Shown here: positions 44,858 to 56,149 of the stretch, in pieces
Layout: each line of letters starts with the position of its first letter
How positions within the stretch are numbered: the stretch's first letter is position 1
From: Megaustenia siamemsis
Taxonomy: Eukaryota > Mollusca > Gastropoda > Stylommatophora > Ariophantidae
DNA length: 64,000 nucleotides
Direction: 5' to 3'
Assembly: GCA_032433765.1 (NCBI GenBank)
Contig: JAVIAB010000124.1
Location: 76,502,119-76,566,118, forward strand
Position numbers and translations under genes: made by a program
Notes under the pieces: model-generated
What the model was told of the DNA's origin: nothing
Seen by the model: the letters and a program-made list of their open reading frames with translations, nothing else
Database searches by the model: none

Positions 44858-46930
44858 GCCTCAGTTAACATCAAGTTAAATTTAGATTTACTAAAATCAG
44901 ACAAGAAGCTGCAAGACAAATATAAAATCACAATTCAGAACCGGTACAATGCAATAGAGAAGATACAAAGCATTGGTGAACAGTGGGAAATGCTAAAAGA
45001 ATCAATGCAACAAACATCAAAAGAGTTCATACCACCAGTGAGGACAAATTCAAGAAAGAAATGGATGACAGACGACATTTTGCAGCTAATGGATACAAGA
45101 AGAAGAAATAAAGAAATTAAAGATGAGTATAAGAGATTAAATAAAGAAATTGTAGTAAAATGCAATGAAGCAAAAGAAGCATGGCTAAAAGAGAGATGCA
45201 AAGAGATTGAAATGCAACAAAAAATGATGCTAAAGCTATATACAAACAAATTGAGGAATTAACAGGAAGAAAAACGCAATAAAAAAATGGATGTCTAAGA
45301 TCAAAGGAAGGAGAACTGTTGATTGATCAAGAAAACATAAGGGAATGATGGACAGAATACATTAAAGATCTTTATAATTATGAACGAATGGAAGTAATTA
45401 TTAAGGATAATGGAGAAGGACCAGAAATACTCAGAGAATAAGTGGAAGATGCCTTGCGCAATATGAAAGCAGGCAAAGCTCCTGGACCAGATAATATAAC
45501 TAAAGAAGAGATTGAAGCCATGGGTGATTTTGGAATAGAAATAATAACAAAAATATTAAATGATATCTACAACAGCGGATATATACCAGACGACATGCTC
45601 AAATCAATATTCATAGCCCTACCAAAGAAATCGGGTGCGATTGAATGTGATGATCATCGCACAATAAGCCTTATGAGTCATATGACTAAGATATTACTAA
45701 GAATCATCATGCGAAGAGTGTGAAACAAAATCAGTCCAAAAATTAGCGATGAACAGTGTGGTTTTGTTAGAGATAAAGGAACAAGCAATGCCATTTATAT
45801 CATAAGATATATTTATATATATTTAGTAGAAAGTGCCATAGAGGTGAAAACAGATCTATACCTATGTTTCATAGATTACACCAAGGCATTAGACAAAGTA
45901 AAGCACCAAGAAGTAATTAAAATTTTAGAAAGCATAAACGTAGACAGCAAAGATCTAAGAATAATAAAGAACATGTACTGGCAACAAACAGCGGCCATAA
46001 GAAATGGAAACCAATTGGGAATGTTTCAACAAATAAAACAGGGTGTTAGACAAGGTTGTGTGCTGTCACCAGATTTGTTTAATATTTATAGTGAGATTAT
46101 TTTAAGATCACATAAGGGACATGCCTGGAATAACAATTGGAGGTCATAATATAAATAATCTAAGGTATGCTGATGATACAGTATTAATCGCCAAGAGTGA
46201 AAATGGGTTACAAGAGGTGTTGGACATTGTAGTGAAAGAAAGCAAAAATAAAGGACTTAGCCTTAATAGCAAAAAGACAGAGGTAATGGTAACAACAAAG
46301 AAAAAGACATCACCTCAGTGCAAAATAAAGACAAGTGGAACAATATTAAAACAGGTAAATGAATTTAAATATTTGGGAACTTTGTTGACTTCAGACGGAA
46401 GATGTACAAAAGAGGTGAGATGCAGAATGGCTCAGGCGAAAAAGCTTTCCAAAAAATGATGAAGATACTATGCAATCCATTTTTAACAATAGAAACAAGA
46501 AAAAGAGTTCTTAAATGTTATGTAGAGCCAGTCTTGACTTATGGATGTGAATCATGGACAATGGGACAACAGACAAGAGGATTACTGGAGTCTGTAGAAA
46601 TGTGGTTTTACATAAGAATGTTGAGAATACCATGGACAGCTAAGAAGAGTGGTGAAGATGTTCTGAGAGAGGTCCGGGTGAAAAGAGAGCTAGTTTCCAA
46701 TATTAGGAAAAAACAATCATCATTTTTTTTGCCATGTAATGAGAAGAGAACAACTGGAATATATTGTAACAACTGGAAAAATTGAGGGATGAAGAGATAG
46801 AGGGAAGCAAAGAGAAAAAATAACAGACAGCTTAAGAGAATGGCTTGGCAGAAAGTCAACAACAGAAATGATAAATAGCTACCGAGATCGAAAGTTGTGG
46901 AGAGACATGATCACCTAAGCCAGTAGGCCC
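44858..46930 (+). pseudogene. LINE-B reverse transcriptase, broken
   Basis: Linker 44990-45262 (TDDILQLMDTRRRNKEI). RT blocks: 45442-45723 (MKAGKAPGPDNITKEEI, LPKKSGAIECDDHRTISLMS), 45844-46149 ([38 protein letters not shown]), active site [18 protein letters not shown] at about 46165, and the C-terminus to 46930. Stops occur at about 45439 and 45721, with frameshifts at about 45240, 46130, 46440 and 46720. The text is close to the intact copy at 39480. Confidence 0.9.
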
Positions 46931-46959
46931 GGTACTTGATGATGATGAATATAAATGGT

Positions 46960-47120
46960 ACAAGTTGATATTGCTGCTAGCAACAGAAAAACGTGAGAAG
47001 CCACGTTATTTAAAAAAAAAAATATAAGAACATATATGCTGACAGAGTACAAGTTTTTTTTTTTTTAAATCAAGGATGACAGTGTAAATATTTGGACAGG
47101 AGATGATTGTTGCAGGGAAG
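46960..47120 (+). pseudogene. Tigger-like remnant, continuation after LINE-B
   Basis: After the second copy of the target duplication, frames read LLLATEKREKPRYLKK, corresponding to the L...GKSK.PRCFK segment that follows the first DDE motif in Tigger transposases. Quickly decays. Confidence 0.5.
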
Positions 47121-47239
47121 AGGTATTCACTTATTGTGAACAGTTACACAGCTTCATCTACATAACTTGTTTGAGGGTGCTTTCTTTGTTTACAAAGTAC
47201 ATTCCCATTGTACTTTTCTATTCTATCCATGGAACCAGT

Positions 47240-47470
47240 TTCATGACAGGAATTCCCCATATCCACTCCACCACTTGTCACAGCTTTTTCCAAATGCAAG
47301 GGTAAGTTCTGTTGACAAGGTCACTCCATGCACATCCTACTTGACTGCACAGTTGCAGGTGATGATTCCAAACCTCCTTAGTCACCTCTTATGACATGCA
47401 TGAGAGTGGCTCTATTCTTTTCTCTCCTCACTGTGGGCTGTGGGAGACTCAGTAGCCACACAAGGATAGT
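47240..47470 (-). mobile_element. SINE fragment (GACTAAGGAG family)
   Basis: The minus strand contains CATGTCATAAGAGGTGACTA followed by AGGAGG and the upstream AGAAAAGAATAGAGCCAC, matching the head of the SINE at 61247-61519 (CATGTCGTAAGAGACGACTA, GTAAAGAATAGTGAC). The LINE-like tail is not visible. Confidence 0.6.
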
Positions 47471-49286
47471 GTTATACATATATTTATGTATAATATGTAC
47501 ATTATGTAGTATTATAATTATACATAAATAGGATATAACGAGATACAATATAAAAACAATATTTTGATGGTCCTGAGAATATTGTTATAACCAGATTTTA
47601 TTGTAATATAAAAAAAAACACTAGAATGGACAGCTCCAGTGTTACAGCTAAAAGCCTTCTTTAGAGAAACAAAAGATATGAAAGGCTACCTGGTTATGGA
47701 AAGCAGTGTGTTTTTTTAGTTTATTTTATTTCAAATATCACCAACTTTACTATTCTATGGTATAAAGCAATAAACACCAAGAAACACCTGATACAGAGTA
47801 GAGAGTACATCTATACCTACTCTGATCTATCTGTGCCAAACTTAGACACAATAAATCACAAGCATAAATTGGTCAATACAGAGATGAGGTGCTTGAGAAG
47901 AGCAGCAGAAGTATCATTAAGAGACAGACAATGAAATGAGACCATCAGTGGGCTTTGAGCTGATCTTCCATTGTATAAAATACAATGGCATTGAGTGAGC
48001 TACCCCCCCCCCCCCCCCAATTGAGTGAAGGTCCGCATAATCTTTAACAAGTATTATAATCCCAGTCGTCAGTCAATAAAAAAAACTTATACTTATACTA
48101 TTTTTATATTATTTTGGACCTTCATTACTTATTAAACACTAAACTTAAGTAGAAATGTAGAATGAACTGATAATAAAATATAAAATAAGTAGTGACTGGG
48201 ACACAATAATAATAATAATATCCGAATTTTATCGAATATTTTATTCACTTTCTAACTGTAATGATGATTTATAATGAAATGCTTTTAAATCAACTTATCA
48301 ATGAATCTCGAAAGTCAGTGAATAGGCCGACACAACAATCACATCACCTGGTCTAGCCTAGTAGTTAAGTATGATAGTATCAACTAATCAAGTATGATAT
48401 GATAATCACTTTAGATAGTAACTTAGTAAGGTAGTGACAGACAGCATTCTCAGATTCTGATCAATCATCATGATTGTCAACATACAAATAAAAAAATACT
48501 ATACATCTTACTTAGTCTTAGAGTAAGTATACATCTTAGTCTTTAGAGTAGAGATTGATTTGATGTGTCATATTTTATGTCTACTCTACTGACTTAACTA
48601 AATTTATTTCAATTGTGATTTTGAGCCAAGTAGTAAAAATAATTAGTATTTAATTGTTTAGTTTCGGTTTTTATGATACGATCATAATCGTATCATAACT
48701 CAGTCACTCCATTGACACCGACTAATCAAAATGAAATAAACAGTAAATGAGTAAACACAACACATTCTTCTACTAAGAACATGAAAATCGTACCCGCAAC
48801 ATGTGAGAGAAGAGACAGCAGCGTTTACACTTGGGTTACATGCCCTTGGCCTCACCAGCGGTTCTCATGTTGTCTACCGCCGATCTTGTTTCCTGCCTGT
48901 TCCTAAATCTCAACACCCCCCCCCCCCCCCACAACCATTACAAAAATCGATTTCAGACTGAAAAAAAGTGCTTCAAATGTTTACGAGAAGTTATCACCAA
49001 TGGCCGTTAAAATGTAGGTAGATTTGAGAAATAAATACATTCATTATAAAATCGTTAATGAAATTATTCCATTAAAATTTCGTTTCTTAGAATTTCATTT
49101 CGAGTGTATTTATTGGTTTATTTTCTTCTTTTTTCTTTTAGCTTCATACATCGTTAAGATGAAGGTTGTGTTGCTTTACTTCTGTCCAAAAAATGGAAAT
49201 AGTCCTAGAGCAAAAATGAGTACAATAGGACACTATCTTCTCGGTGCTTTGCTTCCAAACCTTGACTTTCGTTGTAAAGATGGTGG
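47471..49286. other. AT-rich sequence without recognised gene; two poly(C) tracts
   Basis: C16 at 48003-48018 and C15 at 48916-48930. The 49024-49293 plus frame (89 aa) has a hydrophobic stretch but no known motif. Nothing else is supported. Confidence 0.5.
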
Positions 49287-50337
49287 GATCTAGGTCACGT
49301 TCTCTTGATCGCTGCAGTAAGTGCATTCGGGATCTGATTAATTTCGGTTCACCGTTGTACTTTTCCGCGTTAAAATAAAAGTGATGATCTTCTTAGTACA
49401 TCTGCGCCGCTAAAGCTATGTTGTACGCCGGCAACAGTCCCTTTTTGACAAATCAAGTGTTGTGAATGCGACCTTCCAACGTCTAGACTTGATCTGCGCT
49501 TTACGTCACATTGGTACTGTTCATGGCCGTTGTTTGAATTCCTTGACGCAAGTTATTTCCATGTTACTTATCAATGTAAACTACATCGTCAGCCGCAGTT
49601 TTATCTCTTTACGGAATTTGCACAATGTTTTGTTCGTCTTAGGCTGTTTTTACTAGAGTAATCAGAAATCGAAAGGGAGCGAAATTGTGTGTACGATATT
49701 TTTTGTGTGCTACATCGTCGTGATGGTTCATATTACATCCCAAGACTCTAGACGGCCGCACGCTAATCTTACGGTCGGTTGTTTGATGTGCGACGGGGAT
49801 AATCTGACGACTAACTGTGTGTCTATATGTTCGGAATTGGAGTCAACAACGATGGCCTAACATCATCAAGCTCTATACATTTTAAAAAATACGACGATCA
49901 TCATTTTCAAGAGGACGTGAACTTCCATGGTATATGGTGGATAGGCGGCGGGAACTATTGAAGGCTATGCATGAAAAGTGTTCCTTGTTGCAGTTTCCTC
50001 ATATTCCAAATCCGGCTTGTTGCAGGAGCTACTGAGTTATATACTCTGTGCACACCGTGAGCTGTGTGTCTCATCCGTTTTGATCATGTTCCGATATTCC
50101 AATTGTTTACGATGGATGATGATATCATATAGCAGGGAACAGTTGGCTGTGTCCATTTTCTGCGCGGTTACGCCTTATATCTTTTGGCGTGTACTGAGAC
50201 TGCTAAGATGGAGACTACAGTTACCTTTCTTTGTTTGGGAGATAAGATATTAATTCGTAAGATTACGCTGGCACGGGCGGTTGAGCAATTATGGATTTTA
50301 ATTCGTTTGCAGTGATGCCTGGGCTTTCCATAACCAA
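49287..50337 (+). repeat. Repeat R, left inverted arm of the hAT composite
   Basis: About 1.05 kb that matches 53768-54815 in inverse orientation: CTTGATCGCTGCAG near the outer end, TTTTTGACAAATCA, TTACGTCACATTG, TTTACTAGAGTAATCAG, CGGAATTGGAGTCA and GTCCGGCTTGTTGC-type text. It ends CTTTCCATAACC at its inner end. Divergence between arms is substantial, so they have been separate for some time. Confidence 0.88.
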
Positions 50338-50342
50338 ATAAC

Positions 50343-50517
50343 CAAGGGGCTGAAAGTTAAAATATTAGAACTGAAGTCATTGCCAGGAGAAACATCTGAT
50401 ATTGTTAGTAGTTGTATTAATGACTGTCTAACGGAAAATGGTTTAGAAGGGAAAGTAGTTGCATTATGTGCAGACAACACAAATTCCAATTTTGGGGAGT
50501 TATTGAGTTATTTGCAG
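50343..50517 (+). pseudogene. hAT-like transposase, N-side fragment
   Basis: An open plus frame reads KVKILELKSLPGETSDIV, ENGLEGKVVALCADN and TNSNFGE. The CADNTN.NFGG signature is typical of the catalytic core of a hAT/zinc-finger BED-type transposase subgroup. It stops abruptly where the LINE-C fragment begins. Confidence 0.75.
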
Positions 50518-52400
50518 GTCATCATCATTGCACTCCGAACATGTCCATAGGTGCTCAAATCCCCTCCTTAGCAATTCCCTCAGTGTCCAGCGACTGACGA
50601 CTCCAGTTCTATGTTGGTTGATAAGTCTTCTTACACGGCCACTAAGTTTCTCATTTCTGGTTGTGCCCATCTTAACTCCCATTTCCATCATCCGAAGAAG
50701 TGACGTGGATCTGTGTTTGTCGAAGTCCTGTGCTCTTCCCACATCTCGGAGGGCATTGATGATGTCCGCCCGATCCATTGGTTGCCCGTCCTCAACAACA
50801 GCGCAGCTAGCCAACCTGTCCGCTCTTTTATTTCCCCGTACTCCCGCATGTCCAGGGACATAGACAAAGGTGACCTTACGTATTTTGGATTTCTGCAACG
50901 ACTCTACCCATTGCATGCATACAGAGCCCGCCTCCACTTTTTTAATTATGCTCATCGAATCACTCAGTATACATGCGTGGGTGTAGTCTTGTGACTCTAA
51001 CCATTTAAATGCCTTGGTCACTGCCATCGCCTCCATTGTCATGCTACTCGTGGTCATGACGTATAACTGTCTTCTTTGACTATTCTGTCTGCCGAGCGTG
51101 CTGTAAATGCCTATGCACTTCTTTGGTGTCGTATTACAGATCCGTCTGTATAGATGACTGCATCTTTCTCATCGGTGTTATCGCAGATGAGACCGTTGAC
51201 CTCAGCATTAACCACGACCGGGTTCTGTTCCCTACTTTTCCTGTCGAGTGTGACAATACACGAGAAAGTCCCCTTTAATGACGTAGGAACCGGTATCCAC
51301 TCCTCACCAATGCTGATATTGGTAAGCCCACAGACCTGTTTGATGACATCTTCTGCTCGGCCCACCCATGATTTGCTTCTTTTAAACCTGACACCTTTCA
51401 CCGTGTTGAGTACGTGGTGCAATGGATGCTCTGTATCTGTACTAATCTTCAGGTATGCTCGTGCTCTCCAGATCTTGATTCTGTCATCCATGGTTGGAAA
51501 GTCAAGATGATACCTCATTGCTACACAGGGAGTGTCCCTCGTACATCCCAGGAGAATGCGCATGGCTTCATTTTGTATTTTCTCCAGCCTATCAATTTGA
51601 GTTGTACTGACAGTAAGAATTGCCAGGGCATACTCGATTGGTGCGAGGACCAATCCCTGGAACAGAAGAGTAAGTAGCCTCTGCTCGATGTTGGCAGCTG
51701 CCATGACCTTCAAGGCGACTAATCCTTTGCGGGATTTTGTTATCACATGGTCGACGTGGTCCCGAAAACATAGGCTGCTATCAAACTTAACTCCGAGATA
51801 AGCCATCAACTTGTCCCTGGTCACCTCATCAGCTCTCATTCGTACTACCGGTGTGGTCGTATTAACGACGATTAACCAAGGCACATGAAACCCCGCACCA
51901 GGAAGAAATGCGATCGAGTTCGTCTTGCATTGTGGAGGCGATTCCCCGTCTGTCTCTTCCCTGTCGATATACCAGAATATCATCAGCAAAAGTCATAGTT
52001 CTTCCCCTCCCAACCAGCTGTTGTTCCGTGATCGTTATTGTGTACACGTTAAATAGAACTGGTGATAATGGTGAGCCTTGTGGCAGCCCTGGACAAATGT
52101 CTCCTCTTGGAAGTCTTCGAAGACGTCATAGGCAAAGACTGCCGCATTGAGCCATATCTCTTTGTTATATCTATAACCTCCGAGTGTGGGTGGGAATACG
52201 CGTTTCTGTTCAAGGTGACAGGTGAGGAGGACACGGGCAATTATTTTCTCCAGCAGCTTGCCCGCAGTGTTCTGCATTGTGATGATTCTGTAGGCATTGA
52301 TCTGAGAATGGTCCTTGTTTGGCTTCGGTAGCTGTGTATCCTCCGAATACTGGCATTAAACTCATTGGCCAGTTTTGTCAAGTCGTCGTCGGCTAAATCA
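50518..52400 (-). pseudogene. LINE-C fragment, RT plus RNase H, inside hAT remnant
   Basis: On the minus strand from 52400: a region with LADDDLTKLANEFN, RT block GLPQGSPLSPVLFNVYT (about 52100), active site TFADDILVY (about 51990), thumb YLGVKFDSSLCFRDHVDHV and [18 protein letters not shown] frame break follows, then RNase H with all four acidic positions: AVIYTDGSV, MEAMAVTKAF, CILSDSMSIIK and GNKRADRLA. The C-terminal end has CSECNDDDL. This is the I/Ingi/Jockey-type RNase-H arrangement. Both ends fall in coding sequence, so the fragment lacks a 3' UTR and tail. Confidence 0.9.
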
Positions 52401-53493
52401 GCAGCTGCAGACGTATTACCTATTGATGTTGAGATGATTATTGCTACAATTTATCTGCGCTTCAAATCATACACACTTAGGGTTGAAAGTCTCAAGGAGT
52501 TTTGCCAGTTTGTGGACACAGACTTCCAGATGATTTTAGGTTATGCACAGACTAGGTGGCTTGCACTGCTGCCTGCTGTTGAAAGGGTTCTTCACATATT
52601 CCTGCCTTCAAAATCCCTATTTTCAGTCTCAAGACAGATGCCCAGTCTTTATACAGAAATTCTTTGAAAACCCCATGTCTCAAGCATGGCTTATTTGTGT
52701 TCACAGTCAGGCATCCTCTTTCCACGAAGCAGTGCAGAAAGTAGAGGGACAGGTGGTTACAGTTTTTGAAGTAATTGGCAACATCAATGTGTTGGGAACT
52801 ATCTTGGAGTCCAAACTGGAAGATGGTTTCTTATCATCATGAGTTAAGCTAATTTATTAACAAGCTGGAAATGGAAGGAATTCCACAGGATGGTGTGAAC
52901 AAGTTTAACGCCAGTGTTTCTTCATTCCGTGAAACAGCTTTAAGTCATTTGAAGAAATGGGCTGCAAATAATTTTCAAAACTTTGAGGCCTACATCTGGT
53001 AATATTGAACAGAACACCAAATTGGAAGATATTGAGAAGTCTTCATCATTAGTGAGTCAAACAATACCTTCAGTCGACTTTCCAGAAAATGAAATGTATG
53101 ACGAATATGTTTACATGAAGCACTTTGTTACTTCTCAGAAAATTAATGAGTGGAGTATTAATAAAACATTACCGGGGCAGCGTTGGATTGAAATGGCTTC
53201 CTACTTCAAAATCAGGCATGTGTCATTTTCACATATTCAGAAGCTGGCAGAGTTTTTTTGTGTCTACCGGAACAAATGCTGCAACGGAAAGATTGTTTTC
53301 ACTGATGAACAGCTTGTGGACAAATGATAAAACACATCTAAGTGTGGACACTTTAAAGGCCATGTTGTTCACCAAAGTGAACAATGAGCAAATATGTTTT
53401 GAATTTTTTAAGATGCTTCAAACAAAGAAAGATCTTTTTAAAACAATCCATTCATCACAAAAGTACAAAAACTCTGCTTCACCTTCCATTTAA
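52401..53493 (+). pseudogene. hAT-like transposase, C-side fragments
   Basis: Frame 52365-52667 from AAADVLPIDVEMII contains LKEFCQFVDTDFQMILGYA and QTRWLALLPAVERVLHIF, the helical domain (TRWLS.LPA.ER.L) following the catalytic core. After frame changes (52543-52842, KVEGQVVTVFEVIGN), 53125-53493 ends with TGTNAATERLFSLMNSLWT and HLSVDTLKAMLFTKVN, the hAT C-terminal dimerisation domain (S.ATERLFS). At least two frameshifts and one stop. About 40 residues seem lost at the LINE-C junction. Confidence 0.82.
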
Positions 53494-53767
53494 GTGAGTA
53501 TCACTATTTTTTTTTTTATCTCCTGGTAACGTTTTGTAAGCCTATATTGTTAGGTGTTTTAATTAGTTTTAAAATATATGTATTATTCACTTGAAAAAGA
53601 CGGAAGAAATTTCATTTTATTGATGGAAATTTTAAGTCAAATTAATTCGTCCCGGATTAGGGTTTAAAAAATATGGTCACTTTAGATATAAGAGAATCGG
53701 TGAATATTTAAGAGAATTAAATATAAAAACGAATGGAAAACAGGAATATACCTTTGGTTCTTTGATT

Positions 53768-54815
53768 ATGGAAGGTCCCGGTATCACTGCAAACGGATTA
53801 AAATCCATAATTGCTCAACCGCCCGTGCCAGTGGAATCATCTGAATTACTAACTCATCTCCCAAACAAAGTATATGTAGTCCCCGTCATAACAGTCGCAG
53901 CACACCCCAAAAGACATAAAGCGAAACCGCACAGAAAGTGAACACAACCAACTGTTCCCTGTCATATGATACCATCATTCATCCTAACAATTGGAATATC
54001 GAAACATGATCAAAACGGATGAAACACATATCTCACTGTGTGCACAGAGCACCTAAACTAAGGAGCTCCTGCAACAAGCCGGACTTGGAATATGAGGAAA
54101 CTGCAACAAGGAACACTTTCGTACATAGCCTTCAATGGTTCCTGCCGCCTATCCACCATATTGACCGAAAGTTCACGTCCTCCTGAAAATGATGATCGTC
54201 ATATTTTTAAAATGTATAGCGCTTGATGATGTTAGGACATCGTTTTTGACTCCAATTCCGAAACATATAAAACGCAGTCGTCGGATTATCCCTGTCGTAC
54301 ATCAAACAACAGACCGTAAGATTAGTGTATAGTCTAGGGATATACGATGAACCACCATGATGACGTAGCACACACAACAATGACTGCGCCCATAGATTCC
54401 TGATTACTCTAGTAAATGCTGCCTACAACGACCGAAACACGGTGCAAATTCCCTAAAGAGATGCAACTTCAGCTGATTTGACGGAGCAATCCACATTAAT
54501 GAGTTGCAACATGTAAACAACTTGCATCAAACAATTCCAACAACGGTCATTGAACAGCATTCAATGTGACGTAAACTACAGATCAACTCCAGACGGTGGA
54601 AGGCCGGATTTACAACACCTGATTTGTCAAAAAGGAATATTGCCGTGCGTACTGCTCCACTTCATTGGCGCAGATGTGCCAAGTAGAACATCATTTTGAC
54701 TCCAACGCAGAAAATTGCAATGGAGAGCCGAAACCAATCAGACTCCAAATGCAACTTCTGCAGCGATCGAGAAAACGTGAACTAGTTCCAATATCTTGGA
54801 AACGGAATATACCTG
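53768..54815 (-). repeat. Repeat R, right inverted arm of the hAT composite
   Basis: Begins ATGGAAGGTCCCGGTATCAC at the inner end and runs to about CAGCGATCGAGAAAACGTGA at the outer end, inverted relative to 49287-50337. With the left arm it encloses 3.4 kb of hAT and LINE-C sequence. No clear 8-bp target duplication could be fixed because the outer ends are worn. Confidence 0.88.
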
Positions 54816-54847
54816 CTGTTGAAGACAACAGAATAAAAAATGAGTTG

Positions 54848-55125
54848 ACCAAGTGATGAGACAGAAAGAATTAAATGTGGTTTAAGGAGCCATCAAAGCA
54901 AACGCTACCAGAATACTAGATCAAAGGGCTGGCTAGGAGAAAGAGTTTATCACTTAGGGCTGGCTAAGAGAAATAATTTATCACTTAGCATAAGTGGAAT
55001 ATTATAATTAGGAATTATAACAGCATGAGAGGCCAAGAGAAAAGAAGCTAACGTTATCTCTCCTCGACACTGAAAAGACTGAAATGAGGGCGAAAAAAAG
55101 GAAAAAGAAACTGCGTGCGAACAGT
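54848..55125 (+). mobile_element. LINE-I 3' end fragment
   Basis: Matches the 3' end at 40600-40810 (ATGAGACAGAAAGAATTAAA, GCATGAGAGGCCAAGAG, TATCTCTCCTCGACACTGAA). It contains a 36-bp internal duplication around GGGCTGGCTA(A/G)GAGAAA at 54925-54985. Confidence 0.7.
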
Positions 55126-55334
55126 AAATATTACGCTCCATCACTTTTCACTTTTCTGAATACGTTTGATATCTATCGTCATCTAAAATAATCTCATATC
55201 CGTGATAGAAGCGGGTAGTAAATAGTCAAGAAGGTAGACACAATCAACGCATGTAAATATTTCTCTTGATTCTATGTTTTATGGCAGCCAGAAACCATGA
55301 ATTATAAAAAAAAACAAGAAACAATTCTTAACAA

Positions 55335-55930
55335 TCATCATCATCATCGAGTGCCTTCTCCGCAACGAAGGTTGGCTACCATGGATCGCCAATCTACTCT
55401 GTTTCTTGCTTTGATAGTGCAGGCTGGCATAGATTTACTTGTCCATCTTTTGATGTTACTTGTCCATGTTAGTCTTGGTCTGCCTCTGCCTCTTTTACCT
55501 TGTATTTTCCCTTCCAATATTACTTTTAGTAGGCTGTTGTGTCTTTTAACATGCCCCAAAAATTTAATTTGTCTTGTCTTAATTGTATTTAGTAGTTTTC
55601 TTTTTATTTTCAGTTGTTTTAAAACTTCATCGTTTGTTTTCTTTCCTTTCCATCCATTTCTACCTATTTTTCTATATATCCACATTTCAAAGGCTTCAAT
55701 TTTCTGTTCTGTTTTCTTGTCTAATGTCCATGTTTCTGCACCATATAGGAATACTGAGAAGATGTAACAGTTTGCCATTCTTAGTTTCAGCCCTGCTGAT
55801 ATTTGTTTTGTTGTTAGTATATTTTTCATTTCATTAAAATTACTTTTTGCCATACCTATTCTTTTGTTTATTTTAATTTTACATTTTCCAACATTGGTTA
55901 TAGTATGTGCCAGGTAGTTGTAGCTCTTCT
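55335..55930 (-). pseudogene. LINE-B2 RT C-terminal fragment
   Basis: The 55853-55344 minus frame (169 aa) is open: [73 protein letters not shown] and GKRGRGRPRLTWTSNIKRW. It ends at a CATCATCATCATCG tail (plus strand). The upstream LGHTITN-equivalent is visible to 55930. It is the best preserved C-terminus of this family here. Confidence 0.88.
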
Positions 55931-56149
55931 TAAAAAACGAGTCTTAAATGCTAGAATGGGCGAAAGTATACAGACAATCCTGAGAAAATGGTTACTTTCT
56001 GTGAGACTGGGTGAAGTGGAGATCTTGTGTAAGACTATGAGGCTTAGAATTCTAGGAAGAAATATTTCAGGGGTTTTCGTGAATTACTGACAAAAGAAAA
56101 CATCTGATGCACTATTTCAGCTAATAAATAAGCACTATGACTATCGATA

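Larger units (their letters stand above)
43780..46947 (+). mobile_element. LINE-B, full-length RTE-like element, 3168 bp
   Basis: Bounded by a perfect 12-bp duplication, AATATAAATGGT (43768-43779 and 46948-46959). The 5' UTR is about 190 bp, followed by a single-ORF endonuclease-RT and a GATGATGATGA tail without poly(A), the arrangement of RTE-clade elements. It interrupts a Tigger-like transposase. Several stops and frameshifts make this copy inactive. Confidence 0.93.

Noticed and set aside
48700..49000. Promoter or CpG island near the poly(C) tract
   Set aside because: Only a mild rise in GC. No start codon with a supported frame or splice donor follows.
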